Below, one piece after another: positions 38,038 through 44,847 of a stretch of 64,000 nt of DNA. A program made the position numbers and the translations under genes. The first letter of the stretch is position 1. Each line of letters starts with the position of its first letter. Source of the stretch: DATJBF01 sp035515475 (lineage in GTDB: Bacteria; Verrucomicrobiota; Verrucomicrobiia; Palsa-1439). The stretch spans positions 28,631 through 92,630 of the forward strand of contig DATJBF010000070.1 in the NCBI GenBank assembly GCA_035515475.1, read 5' to 3'. Below the pieces are notes generated by a model. The model ran no database searches, was not told the origin of the DNA, and saw only the letters and a list, made by a program, of their open reading frames with translations.

Positions 38038-38667
38038 ATGCGAGTGAGTTCGCTCTTTCGGCATTTCGTGCGAATCTTGGTTTGCGTCACCTGTTTGTCG
38101 ATCGGCCTTGCCATCTCGCAGTCCTGTACGGCAACAGTGTTCACCGACAGCGTATTCTTGTCGCCTGATTTATATCCGCCGCCGGGCATTCAGCATGGCT
38201 TCGAAATCCAAGCCTGGACGCAGCCGAGCGGTGGCGGCGACGGTGGATTTGTCTGGGCGAGCGTCGACGACAACCTCACTTTGAGCCCGTATGCGTATAC
38301 CGCTGGGATCGGCGAGCGCTGGTTCAGTGTCGGTTATGGGGCGGTCTTCGACCACGCCGCTCTCTCGACTGCAACGCCGTTCGCGAATAATCTCACGGCA
38401 CCGTTCACACCCGGCCAGATGCAGTTGTCTGTTGGGCAGGATTTCTATCTCGCATTCTGGCTCGACTCGTCGCCGTCGCCCTACACGTATGGATGGGCGC
38501 ATTTGAAACTCACGAGCCCCACATCGTTGACGTTACTGGGCAGCGCGATTGAGAACTCGGGGTCGGGGATCGTTGTGGGAACCACGACCGTTGTTCCCGA
38601 GCCATCCAGCTTTTGCCTCACCGCACTGGCATTGACGCTGGTGTTTCCATTCTGGCGTCGGCGCTAG
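38038..38667 (+). CDS. PEP-CTERM sorting-domain protein
   Basis: A 209-residue exported protein. An N-terminal signal peptide ends near residue 35. The middle is beta-rich and without a known enzyme motif. The C-terminus carries the exosortase sorting signal: VPEPSS, a hydrophobic helix (FCLTALALTLVFPF) and the terminal WRRR. Such proteins are processed by exosortase and usually end up in exopolysaccharide matrix; no exosortase gene is in the window. Confidence 0.88.
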   Translation: MRVSSLFRHFVRILVCVTCLSIGLAISQSCTATVFTDSVFLSPDLYPPPGIQHGFEIQAWTQPSGGGDGGFVWASVDDNLTLSPYAYTAGIGERWFSVGYGAVFDHAALSTATPFANNLTAPFTPGQMQLSVGQDFYLAFWLDSSPSPYTYGWAHLKLTSPTSLTLLGSAIENSGSGIVVGTTTVVPEPSSFCLTALALTLVFPFWRRR

Positions 38668-38709
38668 TATCCGCGCATCTCCGGGTCGAACGTGCTCGGG
38701 CTCAATCCT

Positions 38710-39096
38710 TCATCCTTCCGAGTATCGCGCCGTGAGGAAACAACCGATCGCCGCGAGGCTTGAAATCGTAGCGATTAGAATGGCCCATCGATCGGCAGGT
38801 GGCAGATTCGCCCACCAAAGTTGTCCCTTGGCGATCAATACTCCCAGTTCCCCATAGTTCATCTCGATGTCCCGGGAGAACCGCTTGGTGTCCTCGGCGG
38901 GTAGGGTGCTGTCTTGCCACGCGCCTGCCGCCGCGGAACTTCCCTGCCGACCCGACTGCCTTCTCGAACGAACCTGTCCGCTCCAATCAATGAGGATGGC
39001 GCCGCCCATGCCGAGAAGCAACACGACCACGCCGAGCCGGTTGAGCGTCACCCGTCGCCTGGCCCATGGGCCAGGAATCGCGTCGTTGTCGTTCAC
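38710..39096 (-). CDS. Small two-helix membrane protein, unknown
   Basis: From GTG 39096 the frame gives 128 residues, with a first helix (RLGVVVLLLGMGGAILIDW), a Ser/Ala/Gly-rich loop, a conserved-looking amphipathic part (FSRDIEMNYGELGVLIAKGQ) and a second helix (WAILIATISSLAAIGCFLTA). An open frame extends to 39189 but the extra residues look non-coding. It lies 93 bp downstream of the CysO-MoeZ fusion gene on the same strand and may be part of that transcript. Confidence 0.55.
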   Translation of the reverse strand: MNDNDAIPGPWARRRVTLNRLGVVVLLLGMGGAILIDWSGQVRSRRQSGRQGSSAAAGAWQDSTLPAEDTKRFSRDIEMNYGELGVLIAKGQLWWANLPPADRWAILIATISSLAAIGCFLTARYSEG

Positions 39097-39189
39097 AGCC
39101 TGAATGTCTTCAAGCAACCATACGCCCCCGGCTGGCTGCAGCCAATGGAGGCCACCTGTTCTAGCAACGCGAGCGAGGCGCCCACGCAA

Positions 39190-40677
39190 CTAATACTGGG
39201 GCACGTTCGGGTCGATGCGTTCGGCCCAGGCATTGATTCCCCCGGCGACGTTCTTGAGCTTCGGATAGCCTTGTTGACGGAGGAATTTCAGGGCGCGCAT
39301 CGAGCGGCTGCCCATCTTGCAGTGGAGGACGATCAGTTTGTCCTTTGGCAGTTCCTTAAACCGTTGCGGCAGGTCGGGCAGCGGCAATTTGACCGAGCCC
39401 TCAATCACGCTAATCTGGAATTCGTCGGGATTGCGAACATCGACGAGGACAAAATCTTCCTTGCGATCGCGCATTTGTTTGAGTTGTTCGACGCTGATGT
39501 CGTCGGGACCGAGTCCGTTGTCTTTCCGTTCCACTATCGAGTCTCCTGATGTGCCGGCTTCTTCGCCGCGGCCGATGCCGCAGAACTGGTTATAGTCGAT
39601 CAGCTTGGTAATCGTCGGGTGCTTGCCGCAGACGGGGCAATTCGGGTCCCGGGGAATCTTGTATTCGCGGAAGCTCATATCCATCGAATCGAACCGCAGC
39701 AACCGGCCCATGAGCGGTTTGCCCTTGCCGATGATGAGTTTGACGGCTTCGTTCGCCTGGATGTTGCCGATGATCCCGCAGATGACGCCCAGCACGCCGC
39801 CTTCGGCGCAACTCGGAACCAGCCCGGGCGGCGGCGGCTCGGGATACCAGCAACGATAACACGGCCCACCCAGATGCGGCGCGAACACGCTGGCCATGCC
39901 TTCCCAACGGAAGATCGAGCCGTACACGTTCGGTTTCTTCAGCATGACACAGGCATCGTTGACCAGATAACGCGTCGGGAAATTATCCGTACCGTCGATC
40001 ACCACGTCGTAATTCTTGAGAATGTCGAGCGCGTTCTCGCTGCTCAACTTGACGGGGTAGGGGATGAAATTCAGGTTCGGATTGATCGCCTTGAGTTTTT
40101 CCTCGGCGCTCTTGAGCTTGTGTTTGCCCACGTCGCTGGTGAAATGGATGATCTGGCGCTGGAGGTTGCTGAAGTCGACCGTGTCGAAATCGACCATGCC
40201 AATGGTGCCGACGCCGGCGGCGGTGAGATACAGCGCCAGCGGAGAACCAAGTCCGCCCGAGCCGATCAGCAACACCTTGGCCGCCTTGAGCCGTTCCTGC
40301 CCTTCCACGCCGACTTCGGGCAGGATGAGGTGGCGCGAGTAGCGTTTGATTTCTTCATTGGTGAGTTTGGCGCGGTCTTTGATGATGGGATCCAGGCGTT
40401 GCAGGTTCCCGCCGGCAATCGACGGCACGATGGCGATCTCATCGCCGTCATTGACGGCCGCCTGGTCGCCTTTGGCGCGAATGTCCGTGTCGTTGAGGTA
40501 CACGCGCACGAAGTTGCGCAGCTTGCCGTCGTCAGCGTAGAGATGCGGACGCAATTCGGAATGCTGCCGTGTCAGGTTATCGAGAACCTCGCTGATCGTC
40601 GTGCCTGTAACCTGGACGTTCGCCTGATTGTCGGCAAACCGCCGCAACGCAGTTGGTATGGTGACTGTGATTGCCAT
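39190..40677 (-). CDS. Three-domain sulfur-carrier fusion: CysO-like ubiquitin fold, MoeB/E1, rhodanese
   Basis: The 495-residue protein joins three parts. Residues 1-90 match mycobacterial CysO (ITVTIPTALR, GKLRNFVRVYLNDTDIR, DGDEIAIVPSIAGG), with the Gly-Gly at 89-90. Residues about 103-370 are MoeB/ThiF-like E1: RYSRHLILPEVGVEGQ, the ATP loop GSGGLGSPLALYL, DGTDNFPTRYLVNDA, two zinc CxxC-type pairs (CYRC, CPVC) and YPEPPPPGLVPSCAEGGVLG. A C-terminal rhodanese (about 400-495) has the loop HCKMGSRS with its persulfide Cys. The E1 should adenylate a Gly-Gly end and the rhodanese should sulfurate it; but here the Gly-Gly is internal, so cleavage after Gly90 may be needed. Start ATG 40677; the 23-residue upstream extension is not conserved. 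Confidence 0.9.
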   Translation of the reverse strand: MAITVTIPTALRRFADNQANVQVTGTTISEVLDNLTRQHSELRPHLYADDGKLRNFVRVYLNDTDIRAKGDQAAVNDGDEIAIVPSIAGGNLQRLDPIIKDRAKLTNEEIKRYSRHLILPEVGVEGQERLKAAKVLLIGSGGLGSPLALYLTAAGVGTIGMVDFDTVDFSNLQRQIIHFTSDVGKHKLKSAEEKLKAINPNLNFIPYPVKLSSENALDILKNYDVVIDGTDNFPTRYLVNDACVMLKKPNVYGSIFRWEGMASVFAPHLGGPCYRCWYPEPPPPGLVPSCAEGGVLGVICGIIGNIQANEAVKLIIGKGKPLMGRLLRFDSMDMSFREYKIPRDPNCPVCGKHPTITKLIDYNQFCGIGRGEEAGTSGDSIVERKDNGLGPDDISVEQLKQMRDRKEDFVLVDVRNPDEFQISVIEGSVKLPLPDLPQRFKELPKDKLIVLHCKMGSRSMRALKFLRQQGYPKLKNVAGGINAWAERIDPNVPQY

Positions 40678-40776
40678 GATCTGTTTCCGAATCGCCCGGA
40701 GGAGCGCTTGCAGCCGCGACTGGTCGCGACTGGAATTCGTTCCCACGAGAATCGACCCGACCGCTAGTGTAGCGGA

Positions 40777-41205
40777 TTACCCCGAAATTTCAACTGGCTC
40801 TTGACCGAAGGCGCGGCGGTCATCGCGCAGCCGCCAGCAGTTGGATTCGACCGCTTTGCCCTTCACGACGGATACAATGAGGTAATCCAGGTTCGGCCAC
40901 GCGTTGTCGATATCGAACTGCGAAGGGCGTGCCGGCACATCCGGGTGCGAATGGTAAATGCCCAGCACGTCGAGCCGGCGTTTGTCCGCGTCACGCTCGA
41001 TTTTCACGTAGACGAGCGGGTCGATGAGATAGCGGTTCCGGGCGCTTTCCCCACCGGTGCTGGGCTGGCCCGTACGCTGGTTATCCACTGACACCGTCTC
41101 CGTTACGACACCCTTCTTGCCGAGCAACACGCCACAGGCTTCGTTCGGGTAACCAGCTTCCAGGTGATTCTGAATCTGAGTGAGCAGTTGGCGCGAGATC
41201 TTCAT
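40777..41205 (-). CDS. mec: JAMM/Mov34 metallopeptidase (Mec-like)
   Basis: The 142-residue protein has the full JAMM zinc site: E22 in PNEACGVLLG, then H85-S-H87, S95 and D98 in YHSHPDVPARPSQFDID. Relatives such as mycobacterial Mec+ remove cysteine from the CysO carrier; others trim ubiquitin-like precursors after Gly-Gly. Its place between cysM and the CysO-MoeZ fusion gene supports both roles here: releasing cysteine, and possibly cutting the fusion. Same strand as its neighbours, with gaps of about 90-100 bp. Confidence 0.9.
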   Translation of the reverse strand: MKISRQLLTQIQNHLEAGYPNEACGVLLGKKGVVTETVSVDNQRTGQPSTGGESARNRYLIDPLVYVKIERDADKRRLDVLGIYHSHPDVPARPSQFDIDNAWPNLDYLIVSVVKGKAVESNCWRLRDDRRAFGQEPVEISG

Positions 41206-41296
41206 GCGACAACTCCAGCGTAAAAGGGACGTCTCGCCCCGACCGGTCGCGGCGAGGGCGCTGCTCCCACGAAAGTCTTAAAAGGTGCCTGTGGTT

Positions 41297-42232
41297 TCAC
41301 TTCGCGTCCCAGAAGTTCTCGCTTTGGTACCGCCCGCCGCCGTCGGGGCAGATGGCAACGATGGTACCGCGTTCGATCATCGCCGCCAGTGCGAGCGCGG
41401 CGCAAATCGCGGCACCGGCGCTGACGCCCACATACAGGCCTTCTTCCTTGGTCAGGCGTCGGGCCATGTCCTGGGCGGCTTCCGTCGAGATGCCGATGAT
41501 CTGGTCGGGGAATCGCGGATCGTACAGGGCGGGAACGTGCGAGGCCGTCTCCATGTGCTTGAGTCCCTCGAGTCCATGGAATGGTCCTTCCGGTTGCACG
41601 GCGACGAGTTTGATATCGCGGTTGAACTCGCGCAAGCGTCGGCCCGTGCCCATCATCGTGCCGCTCGTGCCCATGCCGGCGATGAAGTGCGTGATCTTCC
41701 CGTCCGTCTGTTTGACGATCTCCGGCCCGGTGGTTTCATAGTGGGCCCGTGGATTCTCGGGATTGCCGTACTGATCGGGATAGAAATAGAGATCGGGCCG
41801 TTCCGCGTACAACCGCTGCGCCGCGAAGAAGGCGCCATCGCTGCCTTCGGCGGGATCCGTGAGCGTGAGTTCGGCGCCGTAGGCCGCGAGGAGTTTCTTG
41901 CGTTCGGCGCTGGCATTGGCGGGCATGAGGAGCTTCACGCGATAGCCGCGCCGCGCCCCAATCATCGCATACGCGATCCCGGTGTTGCCGCTGGTGGCGT
42001 CGAGGATGGTCTTGTCACGCGTCAGTTGGCCTGATACTTCCGCGGCGCGGATCATCCGATAAGCCGGACGGTCCTTGACCGAGCCGCCGGGGTTGAACCA
42101 CTCGGCCTTGACCAAGATCTGGGCGTGCGGAAACTCCTGGCCGATGTGCTGCAGGGGAATCGACGGTGTGTTGCCGATCGTACGCAAGAGTACGTCCGCA
42201 TCGGCCGAGGGCAGGAGCGAAGGTTCGCCCAT
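41297..42232 (-). CDS. cysM: Cysteine synthase CysM (CysO-dependent-like)
   Basis: A 311-residue PLP enzyme of the cysteine synthase family. The cofactor Lys is K53 in NPGGSVKDRPAYRMI; TSGNTG binds the substrate carboxylate, MPANASAERKKLL is the CysM-type loop, and GMGTSGTMMGTGRRLRE and GVSAGAAICAAL complete the site. Along the chain it follows mycobacterial CysM, which uses O-phosphoserine and CysO-thiocarboxylate. The Arg that mycobacterial CysM uses for phosphoserine (in EPRYGEG) is not obvious in the matching QPEGPFHGLEG, so the acceptor may differ. It starts two bases after the sulfurtransferase stop. Confidence 0.88.
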   Translation of the reverse strand: MGEPSLLPSADADVLLRTIGNTPSIPLQHIGQEFPHAQILVKAEWFNPGGSVKDRPAYRMIRAAEVSGQLTRDKTILDATSGNTGIAYAMIGARRGYRVKLLMPANASAERKKLLAAYGAELTLTDPAEGSDGAFFAAQRLYAERPDLYFYPDQYGNPENPRAHYETTGPEIVKQTDGKITHFIAGMGTSGTMMGTGRRLREFNRDIKLVAVQPEGPFHGLEGLKHMETASHVPALYDPRFPDQIIGISTEAAQDMARRLTKEEGLYVGVSAGAAICAALALAAMIERGTIVAICPDGGGRYQSENFWDAK

Positions 42233-42234
42233 CG

Positions 42235-43092
42235 TCAGACCGGCTTGTCACCTTTCACAATGGGTGCATTGACCAGATTGCCCCACTCGGTCCACGAGCC
42301 GTCGTAATTCTTCACACTGGGGTAACCCAGCAGGTACTTCAGCACGAACCAGGTGTGCGCCGAACGCTCCCCAATGCGGCAGTAAGCAATGGTGTGGTCG
42401 TAAGGGGTCACGCCCCGGCTGCGGTACAACTCGAGAAGCGCATCATGGCTCTTGAAGGTGCCATCTTCGTTGACGGCGAGCGCCCACGGGACATTGTGTG
42501 CGGTGGGAACGTGGCCACCGCGCTGCGCCGTCTCCGTCATGCCGGGCGGCGCGATGACTTTGCCGGTGTATTCGTCGGGGGAACGAACGTCCACCAGGTG
42601 GAACTTGGTTTCCTTGATCGCCTGCAACACGTCGTCGCGGAATGCGCGAATGGAATGATCGGGGACCCGCGCGGTGTAATTGGCAGCCGGGTGTCTGGGC
42701 ACGTCCGTGGTCACCTGTCGGTTCTGCGCGAGCCAGAGTTTGCGGCCGCCGTTCATGATGCGCGCGTCCCTGTGGCCGTAGAGTTTCATCTGCCAGAACG
42801 CGTAGCACGCAAACCAGTTGTTGTTATCGCCGTAGAGTACGACCGTCGTGTCATTGGCAATCCCCGAGGCGCTCATCAGTGCCTCGAACGCTTCCTTGGT
42901 GAGAATGTCCCGGCGCACGCCGTCGCAAAGTTGGCTTTGCCAGTTCCAAGCAACCGCGCCGGCGATATGACCCTGCTCGTAGGCGCTGGTGTCGACGTCC
43001 ACCTCCACCAAGCGGATCTTCTCGTCGGCTTTGTGCTGTTCGACCCAGTCTATCGATACGAGAACCTGCGGTTGTGCGTAAGCTGCATCCAT
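42235..43092 (-). CDS. Two-domain thiosulfate sulfurtransferase (rhodanese)
   Basis: A 285-residue tandem rhodanese. The N-terminal domain is inactive in form; the C-terminal domain has DVRSPDEYTG and the active loop AYCRIGERSAHTW with C238. The CRxGxR loop is the thiosulfate type rather than the mercaptopyruvate CGSG type. YDGSWTEWGN near the end matches actinobacterial CysA2-type enzymes. As first gene of the cys operon it could feed sulfane sulfur to the rhodanese domain of the fusion protein. A good AGGAGG ribosome-binding site precedes the ATG. Confidence 0.9.
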   Translation of the reverse strand: MDAAYAQPQVLVSIDWVEQHKADEKIRLVEVDVDTSAYEQGHIAGAVAWNWQSQLCDGVRRDILTKEAFEALMSASGIANDTTVVLYGDNNNWFACYAFWQMKLYGHRDARIMNGGRKLWLAQNRQVTTDVPRHPAANYTARVPDHSIRAFRDDVLQAIKETKFHLVDVRSPDEYTGKVIAPPGMTETAQRGGHVPTAHNVPWALAVNEDGTFKSHDALLELYRSRGVTPYDHTIAYCRIGERSAHTWFVLKYLLGYPSVKNYDGSWTEWGNLVNAPIVKGDKPV

Positions 43093-43146
43093 CGTCGCCT
43101 CCTGCTTTAGTTCGGCGCTTCTGATTCTCTTGGCCAGCCGAAGGTC

Positions 43147-43174
43147 AGTATAGCAAGGCCACCGGAACGCGCAA
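43147..43174 (-). promoter_or_regulatory. Candidate promoter of the cysteine-biosynthesis operon
   Basis: On the minus strand: TTGCGC (43169-43174), 16-bp spacer, TATACT (43147-43152). It lies 55 bp upstream of the sulfurtransferase ATG. The -10 box is a five-of-six match; judged by eye. Confidence 0.5.
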
Positions 43175-43240
43175 CTCTCGACTCGTCCTGAAGTTGGGTC
43201 GATGACTCAAGAAATCTGGTGGAGATGACGGGATTTGAAC

Positions 43241-43299
43241 GCGCCTGCGGCGCGCAAGCCCGTCATGCACGGGCGCAGCCCTGCCCGCCCGAGGCGGGC
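43241..43299. repeat. Three consecutive GC-rich hairpins at the distal end of the GIY-YIG element
   Basis: GCGCC/GGCGC (43241-43253), GCCCGT/ACGGGC (43258-43274) and GCCCGCC/GGCGGGC (43283-43299) are perfect stems with loops of three to five bases. The last two lie partly in the end of the GIY-YIG gene. They may stop transcription, protect the RNA, or mark the element boundary. Confidence 0.6.
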
Positions 43300-43544
43300 C
43301 GTGACCGCGGGTACAGCGAATTGAGCCATTCTCTGCCTTGGCCTGACTTCAGGAACTCTTCACGAGCGCGGGCGGTCGCGTAGCCGGGGAATTGCTCTGA
43401 ATGAATCAATTGAAATTGGCCGAGAATTTGGCCCGCTGTGGACTCGCTGGTTCGATGCTCGCCCAAGCGCCGCGGAAGATTGTTCGTGATGCCGACATAG
43501 CGCTTTCCGCTGACTGTTCCTTCGAGAAAATACACAGAGATCAT
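43263..43544 (-). CDS. Small GIY-YIG nuclease
   Basis: A 93-residue single-domain nuclease. The N-terminal VYFLEGTVSGKRYVGITNNL is the GIY..YIG strand pair (here VYF..YVG), PRRLGEH supplies the conserved Arg, and ARAREEFLKSGQGREWLNSL carries the catalytic Glu region. The last dozen residues (SRPASGGQGCARA) are encoded by hairpin DNA and look non-native. The ATG starts only six bases after the encoded CCA of tRNA-Ala and has no ribosome-binding site, so its mRNA may be produced by tRNA processing. Confidence 0.8.
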   Translation of the reverse strand: MISVYFLEGTVSGKRYVGITNNLPRRLGEHRTSESTAGQILGQFQLIHSEQFPGYATARAREEFLKSGQGREWLNSLYPRSRPASGGQGCARA

Positions 43545-43550
43545 AAAATC

Positions 43551-43626
43551 TGGTGGAGATGACGGGATTTGAACCCGTGACCTCCTCGTTGCGAACGAGG
43601 CGCTCTCCCAACTGAGCTACATCCCC
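43551..43626 (-). tRNA. tRNA-Ala (anticodon CGC)
   Basis: A 76-nt cloverleaf on the minus strand, with CCA encoded. The acceptor pairs GGGGATG with CATCTCC and includes the G3-U70 wobble pair that marks alanine. The D stem is GCTC/GAGC, the anticodon stem CCTCG/CGAGG with loop TTCGCAA (anticodon CGC), and the T arm ACGGG-TTCAAAT-CCCGT. All stems pair. Its last 24 nt are repeated at 43212-43240. Confidence 0.97.
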
Positions 43627-43742
43627 AACCGACGTGCCGCGGCACCATTCCAGAAAAACCACATCGAGTCAAGCGCCCATGGTTGGTGGGGCCATCGGCC
43701 CACCGCCAGCCGATGGCATAAGCCCTGCTAAACAGGCTGGGT

Positions 43743-43925
43743 ATGAAACGCAACGCGGCCAAAGCCGAGCGCAAAGAGCCCCCGACACTTGGGGAATTGA
43801 TATCCACAGTCAACCAACTGACCCGCGACGAACAGCTGGGTGCGTATATCGTCGCCGACCTGATCAATTCGCGTAAGGTACGTCTGGAAGGCGAGTTCGA
43901 AGGCCGCCGCGTCGTCATCCATTAG
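43743..43925 (+). CDS. Small hypothetical protein (60 residues)
   Basis: The frame starts MKRNAAKAERKEPPTLGELI and ends with a basic, beta-rich tail (KVRLEGEFEGRRVVIH). The middle (LTRDEQLGAYIVADLINS) looks like a helix. The composition is protein-like, but I recognise no family. It stands alone between tRNA-Ala and the btpA-like gene, on the opposite strand to the tRNA. Confidence 0.5.
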   Translation: MKRNAAKAERKEPPTLGELISTVNQLTRDEQLGAYIVADLINSRKVRLEGEFEGRRVVIH

Positions 43926-43991
43926 CTCGGAGCGGACTGGTCGCGCACTGAACGCGCGCGTTTGACTCCTTAAAAAAATCTGCCCTTTTTG

Positions 43992-44024
43992 GCTCATTTT
44001 TGCCACACTCGCGCAAAAATGAGC
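43992..44024. promoter_or_regulatory. 12-bp perfect inverted repeat containing the btpA-like start codon
   Basis: GCTCATTTTTGC (43992-44003) and GCAAAAATGAGC (44013-44024) are perfect arms with a nine-base loop. The proposed ATG (44019-44021) is inside the right arm, so an RNA hairpin would hide it. No ribosome-binding site is visible nearby. It may be a translational switch or an operator. Confidence 0.5.
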
Positions 44025-44813
44025 GCTCTTTTTCGTCACCGCCACAAAGCTGTCATTGGTGTGGTTCATCTTCGGCCTCTTCCCGGCTCGCCCCGATGGA
44101 GCGGCGACCTCGAATCCGTCATCGACCGCGCCGTCGCCGACGCGCTGGCGTACGCACGCGGCGGCGTGGATGCCGTAATCGTCGAGAATTTCGGAGACGC
44201 GCCCTTCACCAAGGCCCGCGTTGGCCCCGAAACCGTCGCGGCGATGACGGCTGCGGGCTTGGCTGTACGCGCGGCGATCAAAGTTCCCATCGGATTCAAC
44301 GTTCTGCGGAATGACGCGCGTTCGGCACTGGCGCTCTGCGCTGCTTGCGGCGGCGACTTCGTACGCGTGAATGTCCACACCGGGGCGATGCTCACCGACC
44401 AGGGCATCATCGAAGGCGACGCGTACCACACCATTCGCTACCGGCAGCGCGTGTGTCCCAATGCGCTCCTGTTTGCCGACGTTCATGTCAAACACGCCGT
44501 GCCGCTCGGCAACCTGCCAATCGAGATTTCGGCGCGCGACACGCTCGAACGCGGTCTTGCCGATGCGCTCATCGTTTCCGGCACGGGCACGGGTGTGGCG
44601 GCGGACATCGACGATGTCGAACGGATACGACGGGCGTGCCCCAACGCGAAGATTCTGCTCGGCAGCGGCGTGACAACCGAAAATGCCCCGGAGTTCCTGC
44701 GGTTTGCCGATGGCGTCATCGTCGGCACGTCGCTGAAAGTCGGCGGCAAACTCGACAATCCCGTCGATCCCAAGCGCGTCGCCGCGTTGGCTCGAATCGT
44801 ACATGCCCGATGA
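44019..44813 (+). CDS. BtpA family TIM-barrel protein
   Basis: The 264-residue protein follows BtpA: AVIGVVHLRPLPGSPRW, GGVDAVIVENFGDAPF, IKVPIGFNVLRNDARSAL, FVRVNVHTGAMLTDQGIIEG, FADVHVKHAVPLG and LIVSGTGTGVAADIDDVE. BtpA was named for photosystem I assembly in cyanobacteria, but relatives in non-phototrophs have an unknown, probably enzymatic, role. ATG 44019 gives the best N-terminus; the upstream TTG (43989) would add ten residues. Its stop is 34 bp from the leuA stop, convergent. Confidence 0.82.
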   Translation: MSALFRHRHKAVIGVVHLRPLPGSPRWSGDLESVIDRAVADALAYARGGVDAVIVENFGDAPFTKARVGPETVAAMTAAGLAVRAAIKVPIGFNVLRNDARSALALCAACGGDFVRVNVHTGAMLTDQGIIEGDAYHTIRYRQRVCPNALLFADVHVKHAVPLGNLPIEISARDTLERGLADALIVSGTGTGVAADIDDVERIRRACPNAKILLGSGVTTENAPEFLRFADGVIVGTSLKVGGKLDNPVDPKRVAALARIVHAR

Positions 44814-44847
44814 TGCCCGCGGCCCGCGCCGGCATCCAGACGCCATG

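Larger units (their letters stand above)
43212..43574 (-). mobile_element. Minimal GIY-YIG element at the 3' end of tRNA-Ala
   Basis: A 29-bp exact direct repeat bounds a cassette of about 305 bp. The copy at 43546-43574 is the 3' 24 nt of tRNA-Ala including CCA plus five flanking bases; the copy at 43212-43240 is the same 29 bp without the rest of the tRNA. Between them lie one GIY-YIG nuclease gene and three GC-rich hairpins. This is the layout of an element that inserted at a tRNA 3' end and restored it. No integrase is present, so the nuclease may itself drive movement, as in homing elements. Confidence 0.7.

Noticed and set aside
43360..43662. Open frame reading through tRNA-Ala (DVAQLGERLVRNEEVTGSNP)
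   Set aside because: This peptide style is the well-known translation of a tRNA gene, not a protein.
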